From Rhizobium sp. R711 (GTDB lineage: Bacteria; Pseudomonadota; Alphaproteobacteria; Rhizobiales; Rhizobiaceae): 64,000 bases of DNA. The position numbers and the translations under genes are program-made. The notes beneath the pieces are model-generated. The model was not told the origin of the DNA, did no database searches, and was given only the letters and a program-made list of their open reading frames with translations. Shown here one piece after another: positions 41,856 through 49,804 of this stretch (position 1 is the stretch's first letter; every line of letters starts with the position of its first letter). Where the stretch lies: positions 62,001 to 126,000 of the forward strand of contig NZ_LOKZ01000038.1 in the NCBI RefSeq assembly GCF_002211365.1. Direction: 5' to 3'.

Positions 41856-41981
41856 ATGAAGAACACGGGCGTCATGATTTCTGAGCAGATTGTTCGCGGG
41901 CGCATCGCGCTCCGTGACAATACGCGCGCCCTTACCTCGCTTCTTCTCCTCGGCCTTACGCGCGGTTGCCGGGTCCGTTGA
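41856..41981 (+). CDS. leuL: Leucine-rich leader peptide upstream of leuA
   Basis: A 41-codon frame that ends in LTSLLLLGLTRGCRVR, with Leu at seven of the last 20 residues and four Leu codons in a row (CTT CTT CTC CTC), then TGA. Its stop is 160 bases before leuA. The run of control codons followed by competing hairpins is the expected layout of a leucine attenuator. ATG 41874 is an alternative start. The peptide is probably translated from a leaderless or nearly leaderless transcript. Confidence 0.65.
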   Translation: MKNTGVMISEQIVRGRIALRDNTRALTSLLLLGLTRGCRVR

Positions 41982-42024
41982 GGAGCGCCCGGCGGCCGAA
42001 AGCCCGCCCAGGCCATCGCTCCTC
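41946..42024 (+). promoter_or_regulatory. Alternative RNA hairpins of the leuA leader
   Basis: GAGGAGCG at 41980-41987, overlapping the leader stop, can pair perfectly with CGCTCCTC at 42017-42024, enclosing a further GGCGG/CCGCC stem. The same GAGGAG can instead pair with CTCCTC at 41946-41951, which lies inside the Leu codons. Ribosome stalling there would decide between the two. No T tract follows, so the output may be antitermination further down or masking of the GAGGAAGAG ribosome site of leuA rather than a simple terminator. Confidence 0.5.
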
Positions 42025-42141
42025 GTGACCAATCCCGAAAACTGATCAACCGGATGCTTTCGCGCCGGATTCGTCATCGCCAAGCCAGACCCGATACGCT
42101 ATGACGCGGCTGGCCAGATGACGGGAAGAGGAAGAGAAGAC

Positions 42142-43857
42142 ATGGACACGAACACCCGCTCCCAAACCAAAGGCATGCCCGAGGCGGCGATCAAGTATCG
42201 CTCCTATCCCCAGGTGAACATCCCTGATCGTACATGGCCGTCGAAGACGCTGACCAAGGCGCCCATCTGGTGCTCGGTCGATCTGCGCGACGGTAACCAG
42301 GCGCTGGTCGACCCAATGGGTCATGACCGCAAGGCCCGTATGTTCCAACTGCTGCTCGACATGGGCTTCAAGGAAATCGAGATCGGTTTCCCCTCCGCCT
42401 CGCAGACCGACTTCGATTTCGCGCGCTGGTGCGTCGAGCAGGGCAATGTGCCCGACGACGTGTCGCTGCAAGTACTGGTGCAGTGCCGTCCGGAACTGAT
42501 CACCCGCACCTTCGAGGCGCTGGAAGGCGCCAACCGCCCGATCGTTCACTTCTACAACTCCACCAGCGAATTGCAGCGTCGTGTCGTGTTCGGCAAGGAC
42601 GTCCAGGGTATCAAGCAGATCGCCGTCGATGCTGCGAAGATGATTTCTGATATGGCGGCGAAGGCCGGCGTCGGCTATCGGTTCGAGTACTCGCCGGAGA
42701 GCTTCACCGGCACTGAGCTCGAAGTGGCCTTGGACATCTGCAATGCCGTCATCGACGTGATGAAGCCGACGCCCGACAACAAGCTGATCATCAACCTGCC
42801 GTCCACCGTCGAAATGGCGACGCCGAACATCTATGCCGACCAGATCGAGTGGATGTGCCGCAATCTCGACAATCGCGAGAACCTGATCATCTCGCTGCAT
42901 CCGCACAACGACCGCGGCACCGGCATCGCTGCCGCCGAACTGGCCTTGCTGGCGGGTGCCGACCGTGTCGAAGGTACGCTGTTCGGCAATGGCGAGCGCA
43001 CGGGCAACGTCGACGTCGTCACCATGGCGCTGAACATGTTCACGCAGGGCGTCGACCCTGAGATCGACTGCTCCGATATCGTGCGGATGAAGGAAGTCTT
43101 CGAATATTCGAACCAGATGCCGATCGGCGAGCGCCACCCCTATGTCGGCGAACTGGTCTATACGGCTTTCTCCGGTTCGCACCAGGACGCGATCAACAAG
43201 GGTATGAAGGCGATCAAAGTCGCCAATCACCCGGTCTGGGAAGTGCCCTATCTGCCGATCGATCCGCAGGATGTCGGCCGCACCTACGAGGCGATCATCC
43301 GCATCAATTCGCAGTCCGGCAAGGGCGGTATCGCCTACATCCTGCAGCAGGACTACGGGCTGAACCTGCCGCGCAACCTGCAGGTCGAGTTCCGCGAAGA
43401 CATTCAGCGGATCACCGATGAAGAGGGTAAGGAGTTGCCGTCGAAGCGGATCTACGACCGCTTCATCGAGCGCTACGTGACGCAGCCGAAGGGCCGCATC
43501 AAGTTCGTCGACCATCACACCTATGCCGACCCCGAGCGCAAGGGGCAGCGCATCGTTGCCGCCGAGATCACCGATAACGGTGAGACGAGGCGCATCGAGG
43601 GCAGGGGCAATGGCCCGGTCGACGGCTTCATCAATGCTCTCTCGCATTATCTCGGCATCGACATGTCGGTCGAGGACTATTCGGAGCATTCACTGCAGCA
43701 CGGCTCGAACGCTGCCGCCATCTCGTATGTCGAGACCTCCTATCCTGGCGGCAAACTGTTTGGCGCCGGCATCAGCACAAACATTGTCGGTGCGTCGCTC
43801 GAAGCGATCGTCTCTGCGGCAAACCGGGTGCTCGAGGTCAAAGCCGGAAAGCCCTGA
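42142..43857 (+). CDS. leuA: 2-isopropylmalate synthase
   Basis: A 571-residue LeuA of the long alphaproteobacterial form. The TIM barrel shows WCSVDLRDGNQALVDPMGHDRK with the metal Asp, IGFPSASQTDFDF, and the HxH metal motif LHPHNDRGTGIAAAELA; the C-terminal regulatory domain (VDHHTYADPERKGQRIVAAEI, then ALSHYLGIDMSVEDYSEHSLQHG) provides leucine feedback. It condenses acetyl-CoA and 2-ketoisovalerate, the first committed leucine step. GAGG with further purines precedes ATG 42142. Control by the upstream Leu-codon leader is likely. A near-perfect palindromic terminator follows. Confidence 0.96.
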   Translation: MDTNTRSQTKGMPEAAIKYRSYPQVNIPDRTWPSKTLTKAPIWCSVDLRDGNQALVDPMGHDRKARMFQLLLDMGFKEIEIGFPSASQTDFDFARWCVEQGNVPDDVSLQVLVQCRPELITRTFEALEGANRPIVHFYNSTSELQRRVVFGKDVQGIKQIAVDAAKMISDMAAKAGVGYRFEYSPESFTGTELEVALDICNAVIDVMKPTPDNKLIINLPSTVEMATPNIYADQIEWMCRNLDNRENLIISLHPHNDRGTGIAAAELALLAGADRVEGTLFGNGERTGNVDVVTMALNMFTQGVDPEIDCSDIVRMKEVFEYSNQMPIGERHPYVGELVYTAFSGSHQDAINKGMKAIKVANHPVWEVPYLPIDPQDVGRTYEAIIRINSQSGKGGIAYILQQDYGLNLPRNLQVEFREDIQRITDEEGKELPSKRIYDRFIERYVTQPKGRIKFVDHHTYADPERKGQRIVAAEITDNGETRRIEGRGNGPVDGFINALSHYLGIDMSVEDYSEHSLQHGSNAAAISYVETSYPGGKLFGAGISTNIVGASLEAIVSAANRVLEVKAGKP

Positions 43858-43865
43858 CGCGATCC

Positions 43866-43895
43866 GTGCAGCGGATTAATCCGCTGCACTTTTTT
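43866..43895 (+). terminator. Terminator of leuA
   Basis: GTGCAGCGGATT and AATCCGCTGCAC form a perfect 24-bp palindrome (about 10 bp stem after leaving a loop) followed by six T, eight bases after the stop. Confidence 0.92.
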
Positions 43896-43964
43896 CCTAT
43901 ACGGTGTTGAGAGCCTCGCGCCGTTGATCGCGGCCGGCCAGTGGCAGCGCGAGACGTCCGGATA

Positions 43965-44807
43965 TCAGATCGACGTAGCGACCTGTATGGCGAGCTGGCC
44001 GAGCGAGGCTTCCGACGATGGGCCGACAAGCACATAGGACGTGCCGGCATTGTGCCAAGCGACCACGCCAATCTCGTCCTTGATCGTTTCTTTGAAATCG
44101 TCGGCCTCGGACGGCAAGTTATCCTTGCGGAAGCAGATGGAAGCCAGGTCGCCATCGGAGCTGGTGTAGACGAGCTGGCCGACCGGCCGGCCGTCGCCGA
44201 TGAAGACGCGCGCGCCTTGGAACGTCCAGCCCTGTTCCGTCAGATCAGGCACGCGGAACGCAACGCCCACTGTTGAGGTCAGCCAGGTGGCAATTTCCTC
44301 CGCCTGCGTCGACGGCACCTCGAAAATATGACGGGGCTGGCGGGCGATAAGCCGCTGGTTGGCGACAACGTCTGTCAACCATTCGCTGGATTCCAAGGCG
44401 GCTTCGATCGTTGTCGGGGCGGTCGGTTGCACCTTGCTGGTGCTGCCAGCGGCGAAAAAGCCGATGCCGCAACCGACGATGAAGAGGATGATTGCCGCCG
44501 CGAGGGCCTGCGGCCCGGTCGGCGCAAGCTTGAGCGAGGGGCGCGAAACGCGCGCCGCAACCGGGGCCTTTGGCGGCTCTGCGCTCTTGATCGAGCGAAC
44601 GAGGGCGAGGGGAACCGGTTCCTTGAGAACGTCGTCGAGGCGGTGCTTTCCGAAATCGGTGCCGTGTCGCAGCTTGTCGTAGAGCCGCTTGGCGCCCTCG
44701 TCGATGGCTAGGCGCTGCTCGAGCTCATGCTTCTGTTCGGGCGTCGTCTCGCCGTCCAGCAGGGCGGCTAGCTGAGCGTCGAGCGGCAGTTTTTTGAAAT
44801 CGAGCAA
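43965..44807 (-). CDS. Anti-sigma factor (membrane-anchored)
   Basis: A protein of about 280 residues downstream of an ECF sigma gene. The N-terminal cytoplasmic part (LPLDAQLAALLDGETTPEQKHELEQRLAIDEGAKRLYDKL) is typical of anti-sigma domains, one membrane helix follows (ALAAAIILFIVGCGIGFFAAG), and the periplasmic tail has WLTSTVGVAFRVPDLTEQGWTFQGARVF-type elements seen in this family. The start is set at TTG 44807, two bases beyond the sigma stop with AGG eight bases upstream, implying coupling; an ATG at 44867 within the sigma gene is the only ATG in frame. No zinc HxxxCxxC motif is visible. It should hold the sigma factor until an envelope or redox signal releases it. Confidence 0.78.
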   Translation of the reverse strand: MLDFKKLPLDAQLAALLDGETTPEQKHELEQRLAIDEGAKRLYDKLRHGTDFGKHRLDDVLKEPVPLALVRSIKSAEPPKAPVAARVSRPSLKLAPTGPQALAAAIILFIVGCGIGFFAAGSTSKVQPTAPTTIEAALESSEWLTDVVANQRLIARQPRHIFEVPSTQAEEIATWLTSTVGVAFRVPDLTEQGWTFQGARVFIGDGRPVGQLVYTSSDGDLASICFRKDNLPSEADDFKETIKDEIGVVAWHNAGTSYVLVGPSSEASLGQLAIQVATSI

Positions 44808-44808
44808 T

Positions 44809-45315
44809 TCAGTACCTGTGAGGATAGTTGTCGGCGACACTGGCGAAATGCAGTCTAGCCGCGGCAAGCTGGGTTACGACGATGTTGATGGTGATGCCCA
44901 TGATGTCGGCCGCCTGCTGATAGCTGTGCCCTTCGACGACAACCAGCAAAAAGGCGCTGGACGTGCCCTCGGGCATGTCGGCGATCATGCGGTGGATGAC
45001 ATCGGGATCGACGAGCGAGATACGATCGCGGCTCGCTTCCCGGATATCGGTGACATTGCCCCTGGCGATCGGGTGCGGCTTGCGCCGGCGATGGTCGTCG
45101 CTCCATTGCTGGCGGGCGAGGGCGTAAACCCAGCTCTCCAGGCGGCCTTCGCCATTCCATTGGTTGCTCTTGGCGATCGCGCGCTCACACGCCGCTTGCG
45201 CGAGTTCGTCCGCACTCGCCGCGTCACCTGCAAGGGTCATCGCAAAACGCCGCAGCCGGGGCAGAAGGCCCACTAGGTCGCGTCTAATATCGATGGTCGT
45301 CACGGGTTGACGCAT
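44809..45315 (-). CDS. ECF sigma factor (RpoE-type)
   Basis: A 168-residue group IV sigma factor. Region 2 is LLPRLRRFAMTLAGDAASADELAQAACERAI and RLESWVYALARQQWSDDHRRRK, and region 4 is MPEGTSSAFLLVVVEGHSYQQAADIMGITINIVVTQLAAARL, matching the sigma-4 HTH though shorter than usual. Its anti-sigma gene is coupled directly downstream. The ATG has GGAAAG five bases upstream. A perfect 8-bp inverted repeat lies in the leader. No EcfG-type GGAAC-N16-CGTT promoter is evident, so it is not an obvious part of the general stress regulon. Confidence 0.88.
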   Translation of the reverse strand: MRQPVTTIDIRRDLVGLLPRLRRFAMTLAGDAASADELAQAACERAIAKSNQWNGEGRLESWVYALARQQWSDDHRRRKPHPIARGNVTDIREASRDRISLVDPDVIHRMIADMPEGTSSAFLLVVVEGHSYQQAADIMGITINIVVTQLAAARLHFASVADNYPHRY

Positions 45316-45335
45316 GGTCTTTCCAAGTGGTGCAT

Positions 45336-45356
45336 GGGCGTTCGGGCAGAACGCCC
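45336..45356. promoter_or_regulatory. Inverted repeat in the sigma-factor leader
   Basis: GGGCGTTC/GAACGCCC, 8 bp with a 5-base loop, lies 20 bases before the ECF sigma start codon. It has no T tract. It may be an RNA structure near the ribosome site or an operator. Confidence 0.45.
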
Positions 45357-45404
45357 AGCAGGAAATCGATTTATATCGCCTCTGTGTCCTTTATGAAACA
45401 AGTA

Positions 45405-45427
45405 CCGGATGCTTCGCAAGCATCCGG
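45405..45427 (-). terminator. Terminator-like hairpin after the secreted TPR gene
   Basis: CCGGATGCTT/AAGCATCCGG is a perfect 10-bp stem with a 3-base loop. On the minus strand it lies 58 bases after the TPR gene stop and is followed by TACTTGTTTC, a weak T tract. It also separates that gene from the sigma operon. Confidence 0.55.
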
Positions 45428-45485
45428 CAGCCTATCCCACGGGTTCTCAAAGCTTTTCTTCGTCAGGCTCTGCCTCGGGTCAATC

Positions 45486-46046
45486 TCAATACGTGCGGTA
45501 ACCGTTCAATGCCTGCAGCAGCGAGCGGTAAGCCCAGGTCTGCTCACCGCCCCGATCCCGGATCTCGACGAGTTGGACGCGCGCTCCCTGTAGGTCACCC
45601 TGTTCCACCAAAGCTTGGCCCATATATGACCGTGCCAGAATATAATTCTCGTCGGCCTGCAGGGCCTTTCGGTAATACGACATTCCCAGCTCTATTCTGC
45701 CCGCCTTGCGGTTGGCATAGCCGAGGTAATTCAGGATGCGCGGATCGTTCTGGTTCTTGGCAAGCTGGAGTACGGTCAAGGCGTTGTCGTATTGGCCGGC
45801 ATAGGCGAATTCGCGCGCTGCTTTGTAAAGCTCGTCGTCGTTGAACGAGTTCTTCTTCGGGACCACGCATTCCTTGCGCTTTGCATCCCAGACCTTGCCG
45901 TCCGTGCATTTCGTCGTCGTTTCAGTCTTTGGCGGCGGCTTGGTTTCGTCGCTCTCCTCGCCGATCGCATAGGCGGATGAAGAGACTGCGAGGGCAAGTG
46001 AGCCGGCCAAAGCTAGACCGCGAAGACTGATAGGCGCCATGGGCAT
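45486..46046 (-). CDS. Secreted TPR-repeat protein
   Basis: A 186-residue protein with a signal peptide (RGLALAGSLALAVSSSAYA), a short Thr/Lys-rich linker with a cysteine pair (KCTDGKVWDAKRKECVVPK, a pattern common in rhizobial periplasmic proteins) and TPR-like repeats (ELYKAAREFAYAGQYDNALTVLQLAK, RILNYLGYANRKAGRIELGMSYYRKALQAD, ILARSYMGQALVEQGDLQGA). It probably acts as a periplasmic adaptor. GGAG seven bases before ATG 46046 supports the start. It is just upstream of, and parallel to, the ECF sigma operon but separated by a hairpin; membership of the sigma regulon is possible but unsupported. Confidence 0.78.
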   Translation of the reverse strand: MPMAPISLRGLALAGSLALAVSSSAYAIGEESDETKPPPKTETTTKCTDGKVWDAKRKECVVPKKNSFNDDELYKAAREFAYAGQYDNALTVLQLAKNQNDPRILNYLGYANRKAGRIELGMSYYRKALQADENYILARSYMGQALVEQGDLQGARVQLVEIRDRGGEQTWAYRSLLQALNGYRTY

Positions 46047-46127
46047 GCAATGACTCCGTGAATTGATACTGCAGAGACGACAAGTTTACGTCGCGATCGC
46101 CAATTGCCAAGACCTCGGATGCTTCCC

Positions 46128-46157
46128 GAAATTCAAGTTATCGTCATCTTGAATTTC
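46128..46157. repeat. 10-bp inverted repeat in the intergenic region
   Basis: GAAATTCAAG and CTTGAATTTC are perfect complements separated by 10 bases. The element lies 82 bases upstream of the TPR gene start and 39 bases beyond the metallophosphoesterase stop. AT-rich arms without a T tract suggest an operator or a weak terminator. Confidence 0.5.
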
Positions 46158-46195
46158 TGAATCAGCTTGACGAGAAGGTGATTCCAGAAACGACG

Positions 46196-47104
46196 CTAAG
46201 CCTTGAAGATATCGACGCTTTCACTGGAAACGCCGTCGCCCATCGAGTTGATGCTGAAGCGTTCTCCAGTCAGTTCCCAGGCGCCCGGAGCGCCATCTAT
46301 CGAAAACAGATTGTAGGCGGCGCGGGGTTTCAATCCTCCCGGTCCCTGCGATGCCGAAGCGATGCCGACCACTGGGACCGGGCCTGTCTGGCCGCGTAGC
46401 CAGTGGAGCGTGTTCAAATGCGTATGGCCGTGAAGCACCAGCTCGGCTCCGCCGGTAGAGATCACGGCGCCGAAGCGGCGGATGCCGATCATCCGCTTGT
46501 GGAAGGAGGTGGCGCCACGGATGGGCGGATGGTGGATCATCACGACCCGAAACAGGCCAGCCTCGCCGGCCGCGCGCAGCATGTTCACGGTGTCGCGGGC
46601 CTGGCGCTCACCGAAGAAGCCGCTGGCCGCAAAAGGGGGCGTTGCGACCGCCGTCGAGCAGCCGACGATGGCGACCTTGCCGCGGACGCGGAGATAAGGA
46701 AAGACGTGGCGATCTTCCTGCCAATCGGCCGGAGCGAGGTCACCGCGCACATTGTCGTACCATGCGCGCACCGATTTTTCGTAGGCGCCGGGTACATAGG
46801 CATCGTGGTTTCCGGGTACGACGGAATTGTCGGCGGGATCACCGAGTTCTTTCAGCCATGCGGCAGCCGCACGGATTTCCAGCCCGCTCGCGAGGTTCAT
46901 CAGATCGCCGGTGACGGCCAGATGGTCGGCTTGCTTGGCACGTATGTCATCGAGCAGCAGATCCAACGTGCTACCGAAAAGGTGCTTGCGCCGATTGCGA
47001 TGCCAGTTCACAAAGCCGGTAATGCGTTTGGAAAAGAGCTCGCGGACCGAAAGGCGAGGGAGTGGGCCGAGATGGATATCGGAGATGTGTGCGAGCTTGA
47101 ACAT
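46196..47104 (-). CDS. Metallophosphoesterase (calcineurin-like)
   Basis: A 302-residue phosphoesterase. All metal motifs are visible: LAHISDIHLGPLP (D-x-H), LAVTGDLMNLA (GD), VVPGNHDAYVPG (GNHD), VMIHHPPIRG and VLHGHTHLNTLHWL (GHxH). It is likely a soluble cytoplasmic Mn/Fe phosphodiesterase of the Icc/CpdA-like group; the substrate (cyclic nucleotide, lipid A intermediate or other) is not clear. ATG 47104 (MFKLAHISD) is preferred to ATG 47143 because the domain begins at once, though neither has a clear ribosome site. It is divergent from the NUDIX gene, with about 75 bases between the two starts. Confidence 0.87.
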   Translation of the reverse strand: MFKLAHISDIHLGPLPRLSVRELFSKRITGFVNWHRNRRKHLFGSTLDLLLDDIRAKQADHLAVTGDLMNLASGLEIRAAAAWLKELGDPADNSVVPGNHDAYVPGAYEKSVRAWYDNVRGDLAPADWQEDRHVFPYLRVRGKVAIVGCSTAVATPPFAASGFFGERQARDTVNMLRAAGEAGLFRVVMIHHPPIRGATSFHKRMIGIRRFGAVISTGGAELVLHGHTHLNTLHWLRGQTGPVPVVGIASASQGPGGLKPRAAYNLFSIDGAPGAWELTGERFSINSMGDGVSSESVDIFKA

Positions 47105-47178
47105 GCGACGACACATAGCCCAGTCGGTCTGCAATTCAAACACATCTGCTTGAACGGATTAGTGGAATTGGAAAGAGC

Positions 47179-47655
47179 GTGATCGGAACTATCCGCCCCT
47201 GGCAGTCGCGAGCGCTGATGCGCATCGTGCATATGTATTTTGCGGTGGCGCGTGGAATGACGATGGGTGTCCGCGCCGCCTGCTTCGATTCGGCGGGCCG
47301 TATCTTTCTCGTACGGCACAGCTACGTACCCGGCTGGCACATGCCTGGCGGCGGGCTCGAGCGAGACGAGACTGCCGAGGAAGCGCTGGTCAAGGAGCTC
47401 CGAGAGGAGGGGAATTTGCGTATTCTCGGCCGGCCGCAGCTCTTCCACATCTATTTCAACACGGCGGCCAGCCGCCGCGACCACGTCCTTTTCTACAAGA
47501 CACAGGTGGAGCAAACGGCACCCCGGCCGCCGGACCGGGAAATCGTCGAGTGCGGTTTCTTCGCAGTCGATGATCTGCCATCGGGTACGACCGAGGCAAC
47601 GCGCCGCCGTCTGGCGGAACTCGCGGGCGAAGAGGAGCCCGCCCACGTCTGGTAG
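47179..47655 (+). CDS. NUDIX hydrolase
   Basis: A 158-residue protein with a NUDIX fold. The box is GGGLERDETAEEALVKELREEGN, agreeing with G-x5-E-x7-R-E-x2-E-E-x-G except for the final hydrophobic residue. FLVRHSYVPGWHMPGG precedes the box in the usual way. It hydrolyses some nucleoside-diphosphate-X compound; the substrate is unknown. The start is GTG 47179 with GAAAGAG just upstream; ATG 47218 (MRIVHMYF) is possible. It is convergent with the glutathionyl-hydroquinone reductase gene. Confidence 0.83.
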   Translation: MIGTIRPWQSRALMRIVHMYFAVARGMTMGVRAACFDSAGRIFLVRHSYVPGWHMPGGGLERDETAEEALVKELREEGNLRILGRPQLFHIYFNTAASRRDHVLFYKTQVEQTAPRPPDREIVECGFFAVDDLPSGTTEATRRRLAELAGEEEPAHVW

Positions 47656-47665
47656 TGCACAGGGG

Positions 47666-48652
47666 CTAGGCCGCTGCCAATCGGGCACGACCATGCGGGC
47701 GATCGAGATCGAGCGCAGGGCCGACAGGCACAACGCCGGTCGGATTGATCGTCTTGTGGCTGCGGTAATAGTGATCCTTGATATGACGGAAGTTCACCGT
47801 CTCCTTGACAGCCTGCGTCTGGTAGAGATCGCGCAGATAAGCCGACAGATTGGGATAGTCGTCGATGCGGCGGATGTTGCACTTGAAGTGGCCGACGTAG
47901 ACGGCATCGAAACGAACCAAAGTCGTGAACAGTCGCCAATCGGCCTCGGTCAGCCGATCGCCGAAGAGATAACGACCCTTGCCGAGACGGTCTTCGAGCA
48001 TATCCAGCGTTTCGAAGAGCCTGACGACATTCTCGCCATAGGCTTCCTGCGTCGTTGCAAAGCCGGCCTTGTAGACGCCGTTGTTGACGGTGTCATAGAC
48101 GACAGCGTTGAGTTCATCGATATCGGCGCGCAGGTCGTCGGGATAGAAATCGGCGGTCGAGCCCGTCAGATGATCGAAGGCGCTGTTGAACATCCGGATG
48201 ATTTCGGAGGATTCGTTATTGACGATCGTGTTGGTCTTCTTGTCCCACAAGACCGGAACAGTCACCCGGCCGGAATAGTGCGGATCGGCCTTCACGTAGA
48301 TTTCCCAGAGCGTCTTGGTGGCGAAGAGATGGTCGCCGGTGGCGCCGTCGCCGACCTTGAACTCCCAACCGTTCGACAGCATTAGCGGATCGACGACGGA
48401 AACGCTGATGACGTCCTCGAGCTTCTTGAGCTTGCGGAAGATCAGCGTCCGATGCGCCCAGGGGCATGCCAGCGAGACATAGAGGTGGTAACGATCGACC
48501 TCCGCCTTGAAACCGCCCGTTCCGGATGGGCCAGCGGCTCCATCGGCTGTAATCCAGTTTCGAAACTGGGAAGCGGCGCGCTTGAAGTGCCCCTTGGTTT
48601 CTTTCGTATCGTACCAGACGTCATGCCAGACGCCATCAACCAGCATGCCCAT
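47666..48652 (-). CDS. yqjG: Glutathionyl-hydroquinone reductase (Xi-class GST)
   Basis: A 328-residue glutathione transferase of the Xi/YqjG-ECM4 group that reduces glutathionyl-hydroquinones to hydroquinones. The catalytic Cys is in YVSLACPWAHRTLIFRKLK, the group signature; NNESSEIIRMFNSAFD is the glutathione-contact region, and LFGDRLTEADWRLFTTLVRFDAVYVGHFKCN is the C-terminal domain motif. AAGGA seven bases before ATG 48652 supports the start; the frame is open to 48730. Known functions include quinone detoxification. There are no neighbours in the same pathway. Confidence 0.9.
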   Translation of the reverse strand: MGMLVDGVWHDVWYDTKETKGHFKRAASQFRNWITADGAAGPSGTGGFKAEVDRYHLYVSLACPWAHRTLIFRKLKKLEDVISVSVVDPLMLSNGWEFKVGDGATGDHLFATKTLWEIYVKADPHYSGRVTVPVLWDKKTNTIVNNESSEIIRMFNSAFDHLTGSTADFYPDDLRADIDELNAVVYDTVNNGVYKAGFATTQEAYGENVVRLFETLDMLEDRLGKGRYLFGDRLTEADWRLFTTLVRFDAVYVGHFKCNIRRIDDYPNLSAYLRDLYQTQAVKETVNFRHIKDHYYRSHKTINPTGVVPVGPALDLDRPHGRARLAAA

Positions 48653-48921
48653 GTTGTGATCCTTCAAATTTTCCTTGGCTCGAACATATCGTACCCCTGG
48701 CGCGTTTGCAGGGCGGTAAAGATTGAACACTGCGTCACGCCGCGGGACGTTGCGCTAAATTCCATTGGACGACTGAATTTTTTCCTGCTATCGGCCATTT
48801 TACATTTCTGGAACCCGATTTGATGTTTGCACCGAGAAACCTGCGACGACGCTGATGCTCCCGAACGCCGAAGGGCGTGCTCGAGATCCATCAATTCTGT
48901 CTATCCGGTTTCCGTCTCATC

Positions 48922-49422
48922 ATGCACAAGCACGATCTGGTCTACCTCACTGAGGATGCGTCGCACGACGCTACAATCGAACATATCAACGAAGAAGCGT
49001 TCGGCCCTGGCCGGCATACGCGCGCCGCAGCACGGATCCGCGAACAGGGACCACACGATCTCTCGCTTTCCTTCATCTGTGCCGATGACGGAGAGACGAT
49101 CGCGTCGGTGCGCATGACGCCCGTTCAGGCCGGTTCGGTTAGTGGGCACCTGCTTGGGCCGCTTGCCGTGCGGCCGTCGCACAAGGGCCGTGGCATTGGC
49201 CGGGAACTCGTCCGGATTGCCATCGACGCCGCACGTCGCAAGGGATCGGAGGCGGTCATCCTCGTCGGCGATCCGCCTTACTATTGCCCGCTTGGATTCG
49301 AGCGGGTAGCCCACAATGCGCTGACGTTTCCGGGCCCCGTTGATCCGTCTCGCGTGCTGGTCGTGCCGCTTGCCGAGGATGCACATAGCAGGCTGAAGGG
49401 AACTATCGGCTGGCGGAAATAG
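48922..49422 (+). CDS. GNAT N-acetyltransferase (YhbS-like)
   Basis: A 166-residue GNAT. The acetyl-CoA binding motif A is LGPLAVRPSHKGRGIGRELVRIAIDAARRKG (R-x-x-G-x-G/A form GRGIG), followed by AVILVGDPPYYCPLGFERVAHNAL, which is characteristic of YhbS-type proteins. The substrate is unknown. The start is uncertain: ATG 48922 matches the family opening, while an in-frame GTG at 48877 has AAGGG upstream. A 269-base stretch between this start and the upstream divergent gene shows only AT-rich promoter-like sequence. Confidence 0.82.
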   Translation: MHKHDLVYLTEDASHDATIEHINEEAFGPGRHTRAAARIREQGPHDLSLSFICADDGETIASVRMTPVQAGSVSGHLLGPLAVRPSHKGRGIGRELVRIAIDAARRKGSEAVILVGDPPYYCPLGFERVAHNALTFPGPVDPSRVLVVPLAEDAHSRLKGTIGWRK

Positions 49423-49496
49423 GCCCCCTGCGATATTGAAGCCATAGACCTCAGACGCACTTCGTGTGATTTTTCAGTGGTTTGAGAGGCCAGCGC

Positions 49497-49804
49497 ATGA
49501 GCAGTATTTCCATGGACGAGGCGCTGGATCGCGCGGTGCTGGTCATGAGTTTTGCCCTGCTTGGGACATGGGGGCATTATACGCCTATATGCCCGAGCTC
49601 TATCCCACGGCATTGCGGGCGACGGGAATGGGCGTCGCGGGTGCGATGGCGCGGCTCGGCGGTTTGCTTGCTCCATCGCTGATGACGTTTGTTGTCTCGG
49701 GCGGATTAGGTCTGGCGATCGGCTTGTTCGCGGGCCCGCTGGTCGTGGCGGCGATGGCCGCGATGGCAATTGATGCCGAAACGCGGCAGGCTGCGCTCAG
49801 CTGA
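49497..49804 (+). pseudogene. Remnant of an MFS transporter gene with internal deletion and frameshift
   Basis: Two pieces of a major facilitator gene are joined. The start (ATG 49497) reads MSSISMDEALDRA, the usual opening of metabolite:H+ symporters, and is followed at once by a late-protein segment FALLGTWG, so about 350 residues of the middle are missing. Then one G appears lost in the G run near 49569-49574: the frame changes and continues as ALYAYMPELYPTALRATGMGVAGAMARLGGLLAP to a stop at 49804, a conserved C-terminal end of the family. The gene cannot make a working transporter. It is convergent with the GNAT gene that ends the MoxR operon. Confidence 0.75.

Noticed and set aside
42046..43689. 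547-codon open frame antisense to leuA
   Set aside because: Overlaps leuA completely and shows no protein family features.
48653..48921. EcfG-type promoter (GGAAC near 48809)
   Set aside because: No CGTT element occurs at the required spacing of 16-17 bases.
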